DNA from: Platynereis dumerilii
Taxonomy: Eukaryota > Annelida > Polychaeta > Phyllodocida > Nereididae
Direction of reading: 5' to 3'
NCBI GenBank assembly: GCA_026936325.1
Contig: JAPTHN010000024.1
Span: 2,545,501-2,609,500, forward strand
Length of the DNA: 64,000 nt
Part shown: one piece after another, positions 45,332-57,518 of the stretch
Layout of the letters: every line of letters begins with the position of its first letter
How positions within the stretch are numbered: position 1 is the first letter of the stretch
Made by a program: the position numbers and the translations under genes
Notes under the pieces: generated by a model
Database searches by the model: none
Seen by the model: only the letters and a program-made list of their open reading frames with translations
Told to the model about the DNA's origin: nothing

Positions 45332-45544
45332 GCACCACATGTGAAACAGAAGTAGCCACAACCCAGCCAGTACCATGTGAAACATACACAACAGGTGGCA
45401 ATGCCAAAGGAGCAAATTGCAAATTTCCATTCAACTACTATGGCAGAGACACCTACGAATGTATTACTGACAACAATGACGGAAAATTATGGTGTGCAAC
45501 AACTTATGAGTACACTACTGACTACATTTGGGGAAACTGTGCAG
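45332..45544 (+). CDS. Exon FN2-43 with fused linker
   Basis: 71 codons. GTTCETEVATTQPVPC, GNAKGANCKFPFNYYG, RDTYECIT, KLWCATTYEYTTDYIWGNC. Donor gtatag; TGCATG at 45571 and 45586. Confidence 0.94.
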
Positions 45545-45856
45545 GTATAGACAATGTTATTTGTGTATGCTGCATGTCCATTTAATGCATGGCTAAAGAC
45601 AACAAATTAATTTATGGAATTACATCCCTCAAATTATCAAATATATTTATGCATTAAGAGCTCATTAAACAGATATGTGATCTGCAATAATAAATAGACA
45701 ATTTTCTAAATCTAAACAAAACCAAACCAGTCTTTGATTGTACATCAGTAATTTTGATACATTGCGCTATCAAATTTTTAATAAAATATTTTTTTTTTTA
45801 AATTACATAAAAATGTGTGTCTATGAGGAGTCCTGTTATTCACATCCGATTCTTAG
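45545..45856 (+). other. Intron
   Basis: 312 bp. Two TGCATG copies near the donor and a T12 run near 45789. Confidence 0.6.
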
Positions 45857-46063
45857 GTACAAGATGTGAAGAGGAAACCACACAACCAATCCCCTGTGAA
45901 ACCTTCACTGTTGGTGGTAATGCTAACGGTGCTAGTTGTGTATTTCCATTCGACTATTATGGGGTGGATACTTATGAATGTATCACTACCAATAACAAGG
46001 GAAAACCATGGTGTGCAACTACATATGATTACAAAACAGATTTCATTTGGGGACATTGTGCAG
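45857..46063 (+). CDS. Exon FN2-44 with fused linker
   Basis: 69 codons. GTRCEEETTQPIPC, GNANGASCVFPFDYYG, VDTYECIT, KPWCATTYDYKTDFIWGHC (Asn before C4 is His). Acceptor cgattcttag, donor gtatag; TGCATG at 46140. Confidence 0.94.
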
Positions 46064-46458
46064 GTATAGTCATGCAACTGTTACACTGAGCATACTGTGC
46101 ATAATTATGGTTTTTGTATAGAATTATAGATGCTAGAAATGCATGGCTTTTGATGCTTATGATGATTATCTGTATCAGGTTTGCTAATTAGCCAATATCA
46201 CTCTCATATGGGCTTTATAATGAAAAAAATAATAGTTATTTATATAGTGCCTTTTCTAGTAAACTGCTCAAATGAGCATATATCTATGGGAGCAACAATA
46301 CTTAACGTTTTAGAAGAAGTTTGTCAATAAAGTTGTATTTTGCCGCACAAATCACATCAAGACAGCAGTAGCCTTACAAATTATCACAAATGATCATCAC
46401 TCTTTGAATAACAATAGTACTTTTGAGAACTTGTAACATAACAAGCATTATCCATTAG
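46064..46458 (+). other. Intron
   Basis: 395 bp. Nothing beyond TGCATG at 46140. Confidence 0.6.
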
Positions 46459-46665
46459 GCACGAGATGTGATGAAGTCACTACCCAACCGATTCCTTGCG
46501 AGACTAGAACAACAGGAGGAACAGCAAAAGGAGCCAACTGTGTCTTTCCTTTTGACTTCTATGGAAAAGATACTTACGAGTGCATCACTGATAACAATGA
46601 TGGCATCTTATGGTGTGCAACTACATATGACTATGTCAATGACTACAAGTGGGGCAATTGTGCAG
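46459..46665 (+). CDS. Exon FN2-45 with fused linker
   Basis: 69 codons. GTRCDEVTTQPIPC, GTAKGANCVFPFDFYG, KDTYECIT, ILWCATTYDYVNDYKWGNC. Its second half is near-identical to FN2-42. Donor gtgaaa; TGCATG at 46675 and 46697. Confidence 0.94.
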
Positions 46666-47041
46666 GTGAAAATCTGCATGCTCATCCTTCCTTTAATGCA
46701 TGATGAGATTGAGTAATGAGTATTAGAAAAATCGTAGTGAAATATAAAAGACATCCTTTGAATTACCAAGGCAGCTTAAATATAACCATTAAGTGGAACA
46801 TCAAAGCAACTAAAACAGCGTGGACTATACAAATCACACCAATTGAAAATATAATATTTATATGTATTTGCATAATTATGTATTGTGCTATTCATGAATT
46901 TTACTATGAGGGTCTTCGGACAATAAACATCAACCTACCTACCTTAGGAAGCCTTCAGCATGTAAGGGCAACTTGACCAATGAACAACTTTTCACCTGTA
47001 TTACATATCATTGCCTAAAACAATGATAACATTTTTCAAAG
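46666..47041 (+). other. Intron
   Basis: 376 bp. Two TGCATG copies near the donor; otherwise nothing recognised. Confidence 0.6.
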
Positions 47042-47245
47042 GTACGATCTGTGAGGAAGTCACCACCCAAAACATTTGTGAGGTATACACTACAGGAGGT
47101 AATGCAAACGGAGCCAGCTGTGTCTTCCCTTTCAAGTACCAGGGCAAAGATGTCTTTGACTGTGTCACCACAAATAATGCAGAAACACGTTGGTGTGGAA
47201 CAACATATGATTACGACAATGACAACATATGGGGAAACTGTGCAG
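47042..47245 (+). CDS. Exon FN2-46 with fused linker
   Basis: 68 codons. GTICEEVTTQNIC (shortest linker of the fused set), GNANGASCVFPFKYQG, KDVFDC, TRWCGTTYDYDNDNIWGNC. Acceptor acatttttcaaag, donor gtatat. Last of the closely similar cluster. Confidence 0.93.
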
Positions 47246-48117
47246 GTATATACGTGTGACTTATTTCAAGAATTAGGTCACTGTCACCAACATATATGGA
47301 CTGTTTCACTCTCATGAGCATCATGGACTCCAGTGATAACTGAAGCAAACTGAAATCACCAATGCAGACTAATGTCACCTCCATCATCAACATGAGAACT
47401 CAGTCAATATGAAATCACCAATAAAATGAGACTTTATCACTTAAGTCACAAAGATTTGAATTTACTCATTTTGAAATCACAAATATATGAGACGTATGTC
47501 ACCTCACTGACCTCAGCCACCAACATAGAACAGTGTCAATATGAAATCACCAATATAGGAAACTTACATCACTTCAGTCACCAACATGGGAACTTTGTAC
47601 ATATAAAATCACCATTTTATTAGAAATGTCACATCATACACGATGCACACAAGTGAATGTGGAAAATATGAAATTACCAAATATGTCAACTTCGTGAACA
47701 ACATTCAAACTTAGTCAATACTTCAGACACATTTAACGGTTATGTCGCCCCAATCATCAAAATATGAGACAGAATCATCGATATGTCATTGTGTCACCAC
47801 TAAATTTCAGTACGAATAGGCGTCACAAAGTACATTTTATTGCACTAGCTATTTTATCGAAAGAACCTCACTTTTTTCTCCAGTAATCTTAGAATTTGGA
47901 TTCAATAAAAACAATGCATGCTTCAGATGTGACATACTTGATGAATTTTTCAAAATCAGTGATGGAAATGTTCACTACTTGCATGAGATGAAATGAGGAT
48001 CAAATTCACAACGTACTGTTATGGTGTGCCACAGCTTGGCATGGAGAAGGTTGAAAATGGTGTCAATCACATTTTGATTTAGCTCTTCAAAATGTTTCTT
48101 TTTTTTTTGTTTTCCAG
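47246..48117 (+). other. Intron with degenerate minisatellite
   Basis: 872 bp. The first 500 bp are built of diverged tandem phrases (next entry). The 3' end has a strong T tract and a good acceptor. Confidence 0.6.
47270..47770. repeat. Degenerate tandem repeat, roughly 50-60-bp unit
   Basis: Phrases of the form cagtcaatatgaaatcaccaa, atatgagac and gtcacctcagtcaccaacat recur about eight to ten times with much divergence. No coding frame shared between units. Confidence 0.65.
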
Positions 48118-48333
48118 GCACAGCTTGTGATCCAACTGTAACAGTCCCAGATGTAACCATCCCATGCCAGACGTTCACATTTGGCGGAACTGGTAATGGT
48201 TCTTCGTGTGTCTTTCCTTATGTGTACCGAGGATTGCTTTATTACGAGTGCATCACCACTGAAAATAATGGCCAACTGTGGTGCGCCACTGACAGAGATT
48301 ACGACACAAAAAGACTGTGGGGAAACTGCGGTG
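48118..48333 (+). CDS. Exon FN2-47 with fused linker
   Basis: 72 codons. GTACDPTVTVPDVTIPC, GTGNGSSCVFPYVYRG (FPY), C2 in YYEC, QLWCATDRDYDTKRLWGNC. Donor gtaagt. Confidence 0.93.
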
Positions 48334-48839
48334 GTAAGTTCACATTTTAATGTGTCAGTTTTGTCATTCTACTCAGAAATTTAGTTAATACAAATGACTT
48401 ATAGCATGATCACTACTAGTCCTGTAAATGCTGTAGTAACCACCCATTTTTGTTCACATTTGAAAAACCCACAACAAAATTATTGTACTTAAGAATTAAA
48501 GTAGCCTAACACTAGACTGATATTGTTCTAACAGAGTTATTGCTATCATGTTACTGTAAAATTAATGCGCTGTGAACAGCATCTTCCACAGAAAATTATC
48601 ACCTTGAAAATTATATTATTTAGCATTTGGAATAATCACTATGTGATTCATTGACCAGTGCAGTAAATCACATTAGGCATAATCGTTAAAAACAATAATC
48701 ACTATAAGATACAAGAAGTATTCATTGATCACTGCAGTTAAAGATGCTTGAGTTGTTTGGAGTAATCACTGCCCAATGTTGTATTGTTGTTATATGATTT
48801 CACAATTTTCATCAAGTATTTTTTTTAACTTTGTAAAAG
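48334..48839 (+). other. Intron
   Basis: 506 bp. aatcact phrases recur loosely. Nothing else. Confidence 0.55.
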
Positions 48840-49055
48840 GGACAGCATGCGATCCCACAACCACACAGCTCACAGACACAACACCTTGTTCGACATTCAC
48901 GTTTGGAGGCACAGATGGAGGGAAACCATGTGTATTTCCATTTAGATATAGAGGAGTTAACACTTACAAATGCATCAGTAATAATCACAATGGGACACTG
49001 TGGTGTGCAACCACTTACAATTATGATGCAGATTTTCTCTGGGGAAATTGCGGCA
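48840..49055 (+). CDS. Exon FN2-48 with fused linker
   Basis: 72 codons. GTACDPTTTQLTDTTPC, GTDGGKPCVFPFRYRG, C2 in YKC, TLWCATTYNYDADFLWGNC. The acceptor (ttgtaaaag) is unusual but the phase and the GTACDP start agree with neighbours. Donor gtaagt. Confidence 0.91.
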
Positions 49056-49383
49056 GTAAGTATGACACAGAAAACAAATATATATACTCTCTCATAGCAT
49101 GGCAGTCATGCAATCTGGAAAGGTACACATTTAGTGAGGCAATTATCTGGGCTGTTGCAGAAAATTATTCCCGCTTGTGATTCCCTTTGTCCTCTAACTT
49201 TTATTATAATCCAATTTATTTGAATCTAAGAATCAACTTTAGAGAATTGGTTACTTCTTGCCATGATGGGTTATCATTAATACCTATCTGGACATTTTCC
49301 TCTACTTCTACAGACTTATTTCTCATTTTCTAGCTTTTAATTTTGAGTTGTAGACCTATCCTAACAATATTCTGTACTTTCAG
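49056..49383 (+). other. Intron
   Basis: 328 bp. Nothing recognised. Confidence 0.6.
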
Positions 49384-49590
49384 ATACTGCCTGTGAGGCC
49401 ACGACAGAGCTGACCACTCCATGTCAGACATTTACATTTGGCGGAACTGGAAATAGCGCACCATGCCTTTTCCCGTTTTTATACCGTGGAAATCCAGTTT
49501 ATGAATGTATCGCCAATAACCACAATGGAACCCTGTGGTGTGCAACTACCTACAATTATGATGTAGATTTCTTGTGGGGCAATTGTGGAA
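49384..49590 (+). CDS. Exon FN2-49 with fused linker
   Basis: 69 codons. NTACEATTELTTPC, GTGNSAPCLFPFLYRG, C2 in VYEC, TLWCATTYNYDVDFLWGNC. Close to FN2-48 in its second half. Donor gtaaga. Confidence 0.93.
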
Positions 49591-49917
49591 GTAAGATTCA
49601 TTATCATATTCATTGTGTTTATTCATCAGATTATTCATCTCTTTCTCATATACATTGGTTTCTTGTGTATATATTTGACACTAGCAATTTAATGGATATC
49701 AAGCACAAAAATGAGCTTGATTTCTCTCACTTTGATCTAATGACACTCGACTATCTGCAAAGAATATCTTCTATTGTTTATACAGCAAAATTAGCATTCA
49801 TTTAATTAAGCCAACTAAAATAGGATCACACATTCACAGTGTAAAGTGAGTTGGTTGTAAAAAATATTATGTAAAAATTTGAGATTGGAACTTCATTGTC
49901 TGCACATTAATTTTCAG
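49591..49917 (+). other. Intron
   Basis: 327 bp. Nothing recognised. Confidence 0.6.
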
Positions 49918-50127
49918 CTACCCTCTGTGACCCTACCTCAGAACCACCCGTCACCCCATGCACAACTTTAACACAAGGTGGAACAGCAAACGGCGCCACA
50001 TGTGTGTTTCCATTCACTTATTTGAACAATGTGTATTACAACTGTACAACACTGAACAACAATGGAGTCCTGTGGTGTGCAACTAATGCTGATTATGCCA
50101 AATTCCGACTGTGGGGAAATTGCATTG
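49918..50127 (+). CDS. Exon FN2-50 with fused linker
   Basis: 70 codons. [32 protein letters not shown]2 in YYNC, VLWCATNADYAKFRLWGNC (YDxD altered). Acceptor attaattttcag, donor gtaagt. Confidence 0.93.
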
Positions 50128-50973
50128 GTAAGTGTATTGTATATATTTATCAACTTATCAATAGTCAATGTGAAACTTGATGGCTTTGCATTTACCCTCA
50201 ATATGTATGTCAAATCATGTCGGATCAAAACATGTAACCATTGCATGCAAGATGTGGTCACACATGCAACCAATCCCTCTCACATATGTTATACACTAAA
50301 TCAAAATGTTATGAAAATGAACATACTAAGCTTAAGGGATAAAAGTGACTTAATTGAAGTTAATTTCAAATGAGTAAAGAGGACAGAGAACAATGAACAA
50401 TGTGATTACAATATAAATAGATATGAAGTCACTATATCCCTTGTCACCGATATTCACATCTCTTCCATTGTTGCACTTAATCTTATGTAACAATACAATG
50501 TGCTCTTATCAATATCACAAAGATGTTTCACATGTCAATACTCGAAATCCAATGTCAAATACCAAAAATCACATGTCATATATCAAATCACATACCGTCT
50601 CCCATATCACATCATCTACAAAATCACATACATGTACAATATGCAGTATCACATGTAAAGAAAAATTACACTATTGTGTGAGTATATATGTCACTTGCAA
50701 ACATAAGTGTACCAAGAGCGGACATCTTTGGGAGGGCGGGTAATATTTTATCTTTATTCATGTTCCATATTTCATGCCATTTCTTATGGCATATCTTTCG
50801 AACCATTAATTTTTCAAAAATACATATATGATTTGCCTGAAATTCTGAAATTATCCAAAGTTTTAGTGCGAACCACGTTTTTTGAGGGATTGCATTACTT
50901 AGTGATGACCACGCTCTGGTACATGTATGTTTTCAAACATGCAACAAAAACCACTTCTTTTCACAAATTCAAG
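50128..50973 (+). other. Intron
   Basis: 846 bp. About 50510-50660 is rich in tatcacat/aatcacat repeats. The 106-codon ORF across it only mirrors that repetition. Confidence 0.55.
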
Positions 50974-51249
50974 ACATCATATGCAACTATTCCACTGTCA
51001 CGGAGATGACGACCACACCCAGCACCACGACCGTAGCCATCAGCACCACATCCACGACTACCGCAGCCCCGACGACACCGTGCACCACCTTAACAACTGG
51101 TGGAAATGCAAACGGTGCGAACTGCATCCTGCCTTTCTATTATCGTAATAACCTATATTACGATTGCGTGACCTTCAACAATAACAACGTACGGTGGTGT
51201 GGCACGTCGGTGGACTATGACCGAGACAGAGCATGGGGAAACTGTGCTG
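50974..51249 (+). CDS. Exon FN2-51 with long fused linker (GC-rich)
   Basis: 92 codons. Linker starts DIICNYSTVTEM and runs through a Thr/Ser/Pro/Ala stretch to TPC; then GNANGANCILPFYYRN (LPF), C2 in YYDC, VRWCGTSVDYDRD, AWGNC. The start at 50974 is chosen because it keeps phase 1 and brings in the first linker Cys. Codons favour C and G more than neighbouring exons. Confidence 0.88.
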
Positions 51250-52401
51250 GTATGAGTGTTGAACTAGCAGTAGTAGAGCGATGCTTAATTGCTTATTATA
51301 GCTGAAAACAATCATTCTAATGCAACCATCATGGGGATATATTTTAGGCTTCCTCTATTTTTCAAGTTTGGCAGATTTTTAATGACTAATTTTTGGGGAT
51401 TCCTAAACATTTTTCCCACTGAATTTTTGACTTGTCACAAAAAAACCAACATTTACAAATTCTATTTTGATTTTTCCAAACCAATAACCAAATATATATA
51501 TTTATATAGTATGTTGGGAGTCTGCGCCCCATTCTTCTGACCACAAAAAATTCTTATAAAAAATGTCTATTTGACTATCAGTTAGTGAAAGCATGATATC
51601 CAATGCGTCATAGCACCATATTTTGGATATCCTGCAAGGTTGTCAATGGTATAAATTTTGTTTCCAGCTATGATTTTTTTCAGTTGCATGCTTGCATGAT
51701 TTTCAAATAGTTTTTTTTTATTCACCTATGTACAGTCATGATCTCACCTGTCCCACTTTCATGTGACATCTCGTTTTTCTTTATAATTACACCAAAATTT
51801 AATAAATTAATTTAACATTTCAGACTCTTTTGATAAGAAAATTTGGAAGAATAATTATTTACTTAATTTTACAATCTTTTATTTTTATCCTCATATATTT
51901 ATTTATGGTATCAAATGTGGCAAAGCTGCAATTTTGAGTGATCTGAATGCCATACATGTATACATTGCTAAATAAATTCTTTTTTTATAATTTTTAAGCT
52001 GAGCTTAATATTTTGTAAGTCTGTGTCTAGGCTTACAGATCGACAAGTTTTTTATTATCAATGCAAAATCTTGTAATGTATAATTATTCTCTGTAATACT
52101 TCCCTTCGTTCTGTACAGAGCCTTATTCTGGCAAATATCTGTAATGATTTCTTCTAAACAATAACATATAACACAGATGAAGTATTAAACCCTGGAGTGG
52201 CCACGTTAACATGTTGTCCAAACCCCAATCTGGAAACATGTCAATGTTAGATAAAATATTTTAACAAGATATGATGACATCAGTTCAACATCAAGGAAAT
52301 CTTGCGTATATGATATGTGCTCCAATGATTTTGAGTATTCAAGGGGAGCTAAATAAGCAATTTTTTTAGCTGGCATTGATCTTTTGACATAATTTTTTCA
52401 G
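51250..52401 (+). other. Intron
   Basis: 1.15 kb, AT-rich. No FN2 remnant, repeat or RNA gene recognised. Confidence 0.6.
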
Positions 52402-52614
52402 GCACTCTATGTGACATCACTGTGCCCACGACTGCAGAGCCGTTCTGCACTACGCAGACAACTGGAGGAACAGGTACAAACCTTCCCTGCGTGTTTCCTT
52501 TCCTCTACCGAGGGGTGCAATACTTTTCGTGCATCACTGAATTGAACAATGGCACTGCCTGGTGTGCAGTTTATTATGACTATGACAACCGCAGAGAATG
52601 GGGAAACTGTGCAG
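52402..52614 (+). CDS. Exon FN2-52 with fused linker
   Basis: 71 codons. GTLCDITVPTTAEPFC, GTGTNLPCVFPFLYRG, C2 in YFSC, TAWCAVYYDYDNRREWGNC. Donor gttagc is poor, but the phase agrees. Confidence 0.91.
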
Positions 52615-52985
52615 GTTAGCGAGCTTTATATTATACTACGTTTCGTCAATATATTTATTTCAGGATAATGTAGTTCTGAAATTACTTGTATGTTCACTAC
52701 TTCAGTTCATTACTTTCACTGTTGTTTCAATCAACAAAATGTTCAAGTAATACAAAAGCAAGCAAACATTAAAATACGGGATAATGATGAAAGCAATGAC
52801 GATTCTACAGATTGTAAATGTTTAATCAAAAGTCTCTCTGGTTGCATAATGAATTTTCCATGATTGGGAGTGAAGATTGATGTATTGTACATCAACACAA
52901 TAAAAAGTTATTGAGGAGTTCTTTTGAATTTGGATGCAATTCAAATTTCACTGATTTTCAAAGATCGTTACTTTCTTCTTTCCAG
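52615..52985 (+). other. Intron
   Basis: 371 bp. Nothing recognised. Confidence 0.6.
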
Positions 52986-53198
52986 AAACCATCTGTGGAA
53001 ACTCAACCACAGTTGCACCCTCTACACCTTGCGAGACATTCACGACTGGAGGAAACTCAAATGGAGCAAACTGCGTATTTCCATACATTTACCGAAATGT
53101 GACATATTATGAATGCATCACCACAGAAAACAATGGGACGTTATGGTGCCCTACAACCAGCAATTATGATGTAAATCGTCTGTGGGGAAACTGTGGAG
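52986..53198 (+). CDS. Exon FN2-53 with fused linker
   Basis: 71 codons. ETICGNSTTVAPSTPC (NST glycosylation motif), GNSNGANCVFPYIYRN (FPY), C2 in YYEC, TLWCPTTSNYDVNRLWGNC. Acceptor cttctttccag, donor gtaagt. Confidence 0.93.
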
Positions 53199-53710
53199 GT
53201 AAGTTCACATTATCTTTTATCTCTTTTTGATAATTTTTTTTACCCCAAACAGCCAATTGAAAATTAAGGATATTTCCATATTGAGGACTGAGGATCGGAT
53301 GACACATTACCGCAAGAAGAGCTCCCAAAACAAATGATGACTAATGATGATTTGATGTCTGACAGGGTCTTGAATGCAGCTGCCACTCTTAGATATCCAG
53401 CAAGTCTTCCATTCAATTATTATCCACTTGATGCTTGTCTCTGGGAATTATCTTTTACATTGCCTTGTCAGATTTTTCCAAAATAACTAAAAACCAATGA
53501 ATACTGATCCTGACCAACTTTATCAATAGTACTTTTAACTTACTACCTTGATTTGTCCTTGAAAATTCCCAGATTCACAGCCGATAAAAAAAATGTTTAA
53601 TATTTTTCATTCAATGTTAATTGTATTCTTCTGTGTACAGTTTCGATACATTAAGATATTTTATAATCTATATATTGCATTTTGTATGCTGCATCACTTT
53701 CAAACAACAG
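53199..53710 (+). other. Intron
   Basis: 512 bp. Nothing recognised. Confidence 0.6.
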
Positions 53711-53950
53711 CTTCAAGTTGCGAGTCCACGACCTTATCAAAAGCTCAGGTCGCGGTTTCTTCAACGCCAAGTGCCATTCCTTGTAAGACCTACACAACTG
53801 GAGGCACAGCAAATGGTGCCCCATGCCGATTCCCTTTCAAGTACCTACAAGTGGAGTATAATCGTTGCATCACGTTCAACAACAACGGAACAGAGTGGTG
53901 TCCAACAGTCAGCAACTACGATCTTTTGCAGTCTTGGGGAAACTGTGCAG
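53711..53950 (+). CDS. Exon FN2-54 with fused linker
   Basis: 80 codons. Linker ASSCESTTLSKAQVAV... to AIPC, GTANGAPCRFPFKYLQ, C2 in YNRC, TEWCPTVSNYDLLQSWGNC. Acceptor tttcaaacaacag, donor gtacca; TGCATG at 53969. Confidence 0.92.
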
Positions 53951-54693
53951 GTACCAAGCGATATCACATGCATGCGACCCACCTTACTTCCCTCTTCCCT
54001 CCTGTCTTGTTCAATATCAACGACATCTGTTAACAGATATGCATGAAGTTCCAATATCTACAATCTCAAAATAGAAGGAAATAGGAGTTTTGCCTTGAAT
54101 GTTCCTCTACCTTATATTCCAATGAAAGTCCACCTGCACTTCATTAGGTCATCACTACAGTGCTTCACAAGAAGTAGACATATTACCTACTAAATAGGTG
54201 AAGCATATTGTAGAAAACCATCTGCATAATGTTGTGTAAAAATTTCCTCAAAGAAGTTTCGTTTCGGATTTAATTCTACCTTTTATTATTGATATATATA
54301 TCAATGAAATGCTATCACCAGCACTACCATTATTCCATCACTGCAGGGCTTCACCCGGATATATATACCCATTGCTGTCTATACTTAATGAGGCAACCAC
54401 ACATAAATAATAGTTCGAAGACCGGGGTAAAATTTACCATCGAAAAACTAGCTCCGTCTGAGATGAATAATATGCCTGCAGCACGTCAAAGAAAGTTATT
54501 CCACATATCACAGTATCACTACCAGTGAAAGATCCATCACATGATTCACTTTAGGATTCACAAGCCTGGAAACCCAACACTCTACCTCACATCAGAATAC
54601 TGAGAATGGTATATTAAATCAATTGATGCATGTTATTTTTAACTGCTGGATCACCTTTTCTGCCATAGACTAAATATATGCCAATCCATGCAG
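53951..54693 (+). other. Intron
   Basis: 743 bp. Nothing beyond TGCATG near the donor. Confidence 0.6.
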
Positions 54694-54903
54694 AAAAAGT
54701 ATGCGGTCCTGATACTCCGAAGCCCTCACAGGCCTGCACCATCTTCACAAGAGGAGGCAACAGTGGAGGAAAGCCATGCAGTTTTCCCTTCATCTACAAT
54801 GGAGTCTATTATTATGACTGTGTCAATACAACAAACTTCAATGGTACATGGTGTGCCATAACGACTGATTATGATGTTGATTTCCTTTGGGGAATTTGCG
54901 ACA
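54694..54903 (+). CDS. Exon FN2-55 with fused linker
   Basis: 70 codons. EKVCGPDTPKPSQAC, GNSGGKPCSFPFIYNG, C2 in YYDC, FNGTWCAITTDYDVD, LWGICDS. Acceptor atccatgcag (weak tract), donor gtaagt; TGCATG at 54948. Confidence 0.91.
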
Positions 54904-55228
54904 GTAAGTGTTTTACCCAATTTAAACATCTGAAATATTATGCACTATGCATGAGGATTTTTCATTTTCCTGAGTGAAATCTGCTACTCTGTAGTACAGT
55001 TGGACAAATAACAAATAATATTTTCTCTGTTCGAAGATTTAAATAATGTGTCTGTTCATTTTGTTTTTTTTTGGTAATTGAATTATCAATAAGAAAACTT
55101 TCCCCACATGTTCCTAATCTGGCCTTACCATAGTAATTACTTCTCAGCTGCATTAAAAAAACTATGGTCAACAGGCTCCTTTATTCACACTTATCTATGT
55201 TTCTTTACTTTACTGTATCTTTTCTCAG
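54904..55228 (+). other. Intron
   Basis: 325 bp. TGCATG at 54948; otherwise nothing recognised. Confidence 0.6.
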
Positions 55229-55438
55229 AATCGTCTTGTGATACTACAACTACCGTTCCCTCCACTCCATGCTTGACTTATACTGTTGGGGGGAATTCCC
55301 AAGGAGCTACCTGTGTCTTCCCTTTTCTTTACGAAGGGGTAAACATGTATGAGTGCATTACAGAAAATAATAATGGAATACTGTGGTGTGGCACTACATA
55401 CAATTATCCGAATGACAGACTGTGGGGAAATTGTGCAG
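55229..55438 (+). CDS. Exon FN2-56 with fused linker
   Basis: 70 codons. [32 protein letters not shown]2 in [23 protein letters not shown]. Acceptor tatcttttctcag, donor gtatat. Confidence 0.93.
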
Positions 55439-56853
55439 GTATATTTATTCTCTTTTGAGCAATTGTTCTGATTTAGTAGCTTTGTCCATTTGCACAATAA
55501 TTTGATTCGTTACAACTTTTATACTCAGTATTTATAGTCATATCATTGTGTTTTCATTTATCCAATGACCCAACTTTTTCCTTACAAACATTTAATTTAA
55601 TCTCCAGAACCATATCATCTTGCATTAATTTGCACGACAATCATTAACCAAGCGTCATGCTTACAACTATTTTAACTAAATCTTAAGAGCCATATATAGA
55701 GTCAAGGATGGCAAATCCGTCCAGGAGGGTAAATCCGTCCACCCCTACTGTATGCTTATAAATATATCTATTAAAATTGTGTGAGTTTTGAAAACAAGAG
55801 AAACTCTTTTTAAAACTAATTTTGCCGTATTTATTATGTTGAAAGGTCTTTTTATCACATTTCAGGTCCATTTAACAACAAATGAAAAAAAAAATCAAAT
55901 TCTGTGACGTCATCACAGCCATTTTTGATAATTACAGAAGTGGGACTTAATGATATTATAGGCATATTCCTGTCAAAAAAAACAAACATGTATAAGGTAA
56001 AAATCGTTGAATAAGATGCAAAATTAAATAATTCTTGCAGGATTTGTAAAATTGTGACACCATGAAATGAAATACAGTGGAAATAAAGGTGGACGGAATT
56101 ACCATCAATATTTTGAAAGTGGCTTGACAGGAGGTTTGTAAATCCGTCCACCCAAGTTAAATGAACTTTTAAAGCACTTTTATTACTTTAAATAATTATA
56201 AATGGCATTCTTCTGATTCAGAAATTAGACTGGAACAGTTATTCCACTTTGGTTGGATTAAAAGGTCATTTAATTGTAATTGAGGCGGTCAATTGGAATT
56301 ATTCAAAGTTAACTTAACCTCCTTTACTTAATCCTTCTATTATAAGCGCAATCAGTGAATCACAATTCTGAAATTGACACAAAAACCTTTGTAAGACTTA
56401 ATAAATTGCAAAACTTGAAACAATAATGAGATATGATAGTTGAGAGCTGTATTATGCCCAGTGGACGGATTTGCCATCCTAGCTGGACGGATTTACCAGC
56501 AAGGTGGACGGATTTAGGTGACCTGACCTTCTATCTTTGTTGTCATGGTTTCAGCCAAATTTATTTGAATATTTAAATTTTTGGGTGCTGATGATAAAAC
56601 GGAATATGCCCCTTCCAAAGGACTGATTTTTATTTTTATATCTTTCACCATTTTCCTGGAAATATAGTTTTAGCCAAAAGTGGACGGATTTACCATCCTT
56701 GACTCTACCGTCAGGCATACATTTGCACAACAACTCAACACTATCCAAACAACAATTTAACTCAATACTCAGAGCCCTATCATCTCATATTAATTTACCA
56801 ATTATTCAAAATCTGTGTTTACTTAACTGAACAACTATATAACTTAATCTCAG
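55439..56853 (+). other. Intron containing a DNA transposon
   Basis: 1.4 kb, of which about 1 kb is the inserted element in the next entry. The flanks are ordinary AT-rich intron. Confidence 0.7.
55697..56707. mobile_element. Nonautonomous DNA transposon with 27-bp terminal inverted repeats
   Basis: The left end tagagtcaaggatggcaaat and seven more bases match the reverse complement of the right end (56681-56707) with one mismatch. If the outer TA on each side is a target duplication, the element is 55699-56705, as in Tc1/mariner-like families. The motif aaatccgtcca or its complement recurs at least seven times: near the left end, mid-element and in a cluster at 56461-56516. No transposase ORF, so it would depend on another copy. 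Family otherwise unassigned. Confidence 0.82.
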
Positions 56854-57069
56854 GGACAGCTTGTGACCCCACGACAACAACAGAAATCAGGAGCACCCCA
56901 TGCACCACATTTACAACAGGTGGAAACTCAGGAGGAGCAGTGTGTGTGTTTCCATTCACATACAACCAAGAGACCTATTACTCTTGCATATCATTCAATG
57001 CTAACAACCAAGGATGGTGTGCAACTACTTCTAGTTATGATAAGGATCAGCTGTGGGGTCTTTGTGCAG
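56854..57069 (+). CDS. Exon FN2-57 with fused linker
   Basis: 72 codons. [34 protein letters not shown]2 in YYSC, NQGWCATTSSYDKD, LWGLC. Acceptor acttaatctcag, donor gttact; TGCATG at 57134. Confidence 0.92.
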
Positions 57070-57518
57070 GTTACTATCTCTGGAATCTACCATATTTATC
57101 CGTTTCTCAAGCCTTATAGAATCTTCATATCGCTGCATGTCTAGTCAATACAGATTAAGCTTTGTACTTATGTGATATTCATGGTGTCAGGTGTAAATTT
57201 GGAAATAATCGAAAGATGAATATGGATTAAAGCTTGCTTAATATCTCTTTTTGTAGTTCAATACTATTAGTTGTGATCTGATTGTTAAATATATGAATCA
57301 TCCTATTATTAAAGAACAATATAATATTATGAAATCTCCTATTCTTACAGAGTAATTTCATTGTAAAAGTGGAAAGCTAAGATTCATAATAGGTGTATTA
57401 GGTAACTCTCACCTGTTGCACTCATACCTCAATTCTGACTTTCTGACTCCTTTTAACAACCTGCATTTCTTGTTTGTTTTCTTCACCTTATACTTACTAC
57501 TATCCTTTTCTTGTTTAG
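57070..57518 (+). other. Intron
   Basis: 449 bp with a T-rich 3' end. Nothing else recognised. Confidence 0.6.

Noticed and set aside
50423-50743. 106-aa ORF with several Cys
   Set aside because: Product of atcacat repeats; no acceptor, no conserved pattern.
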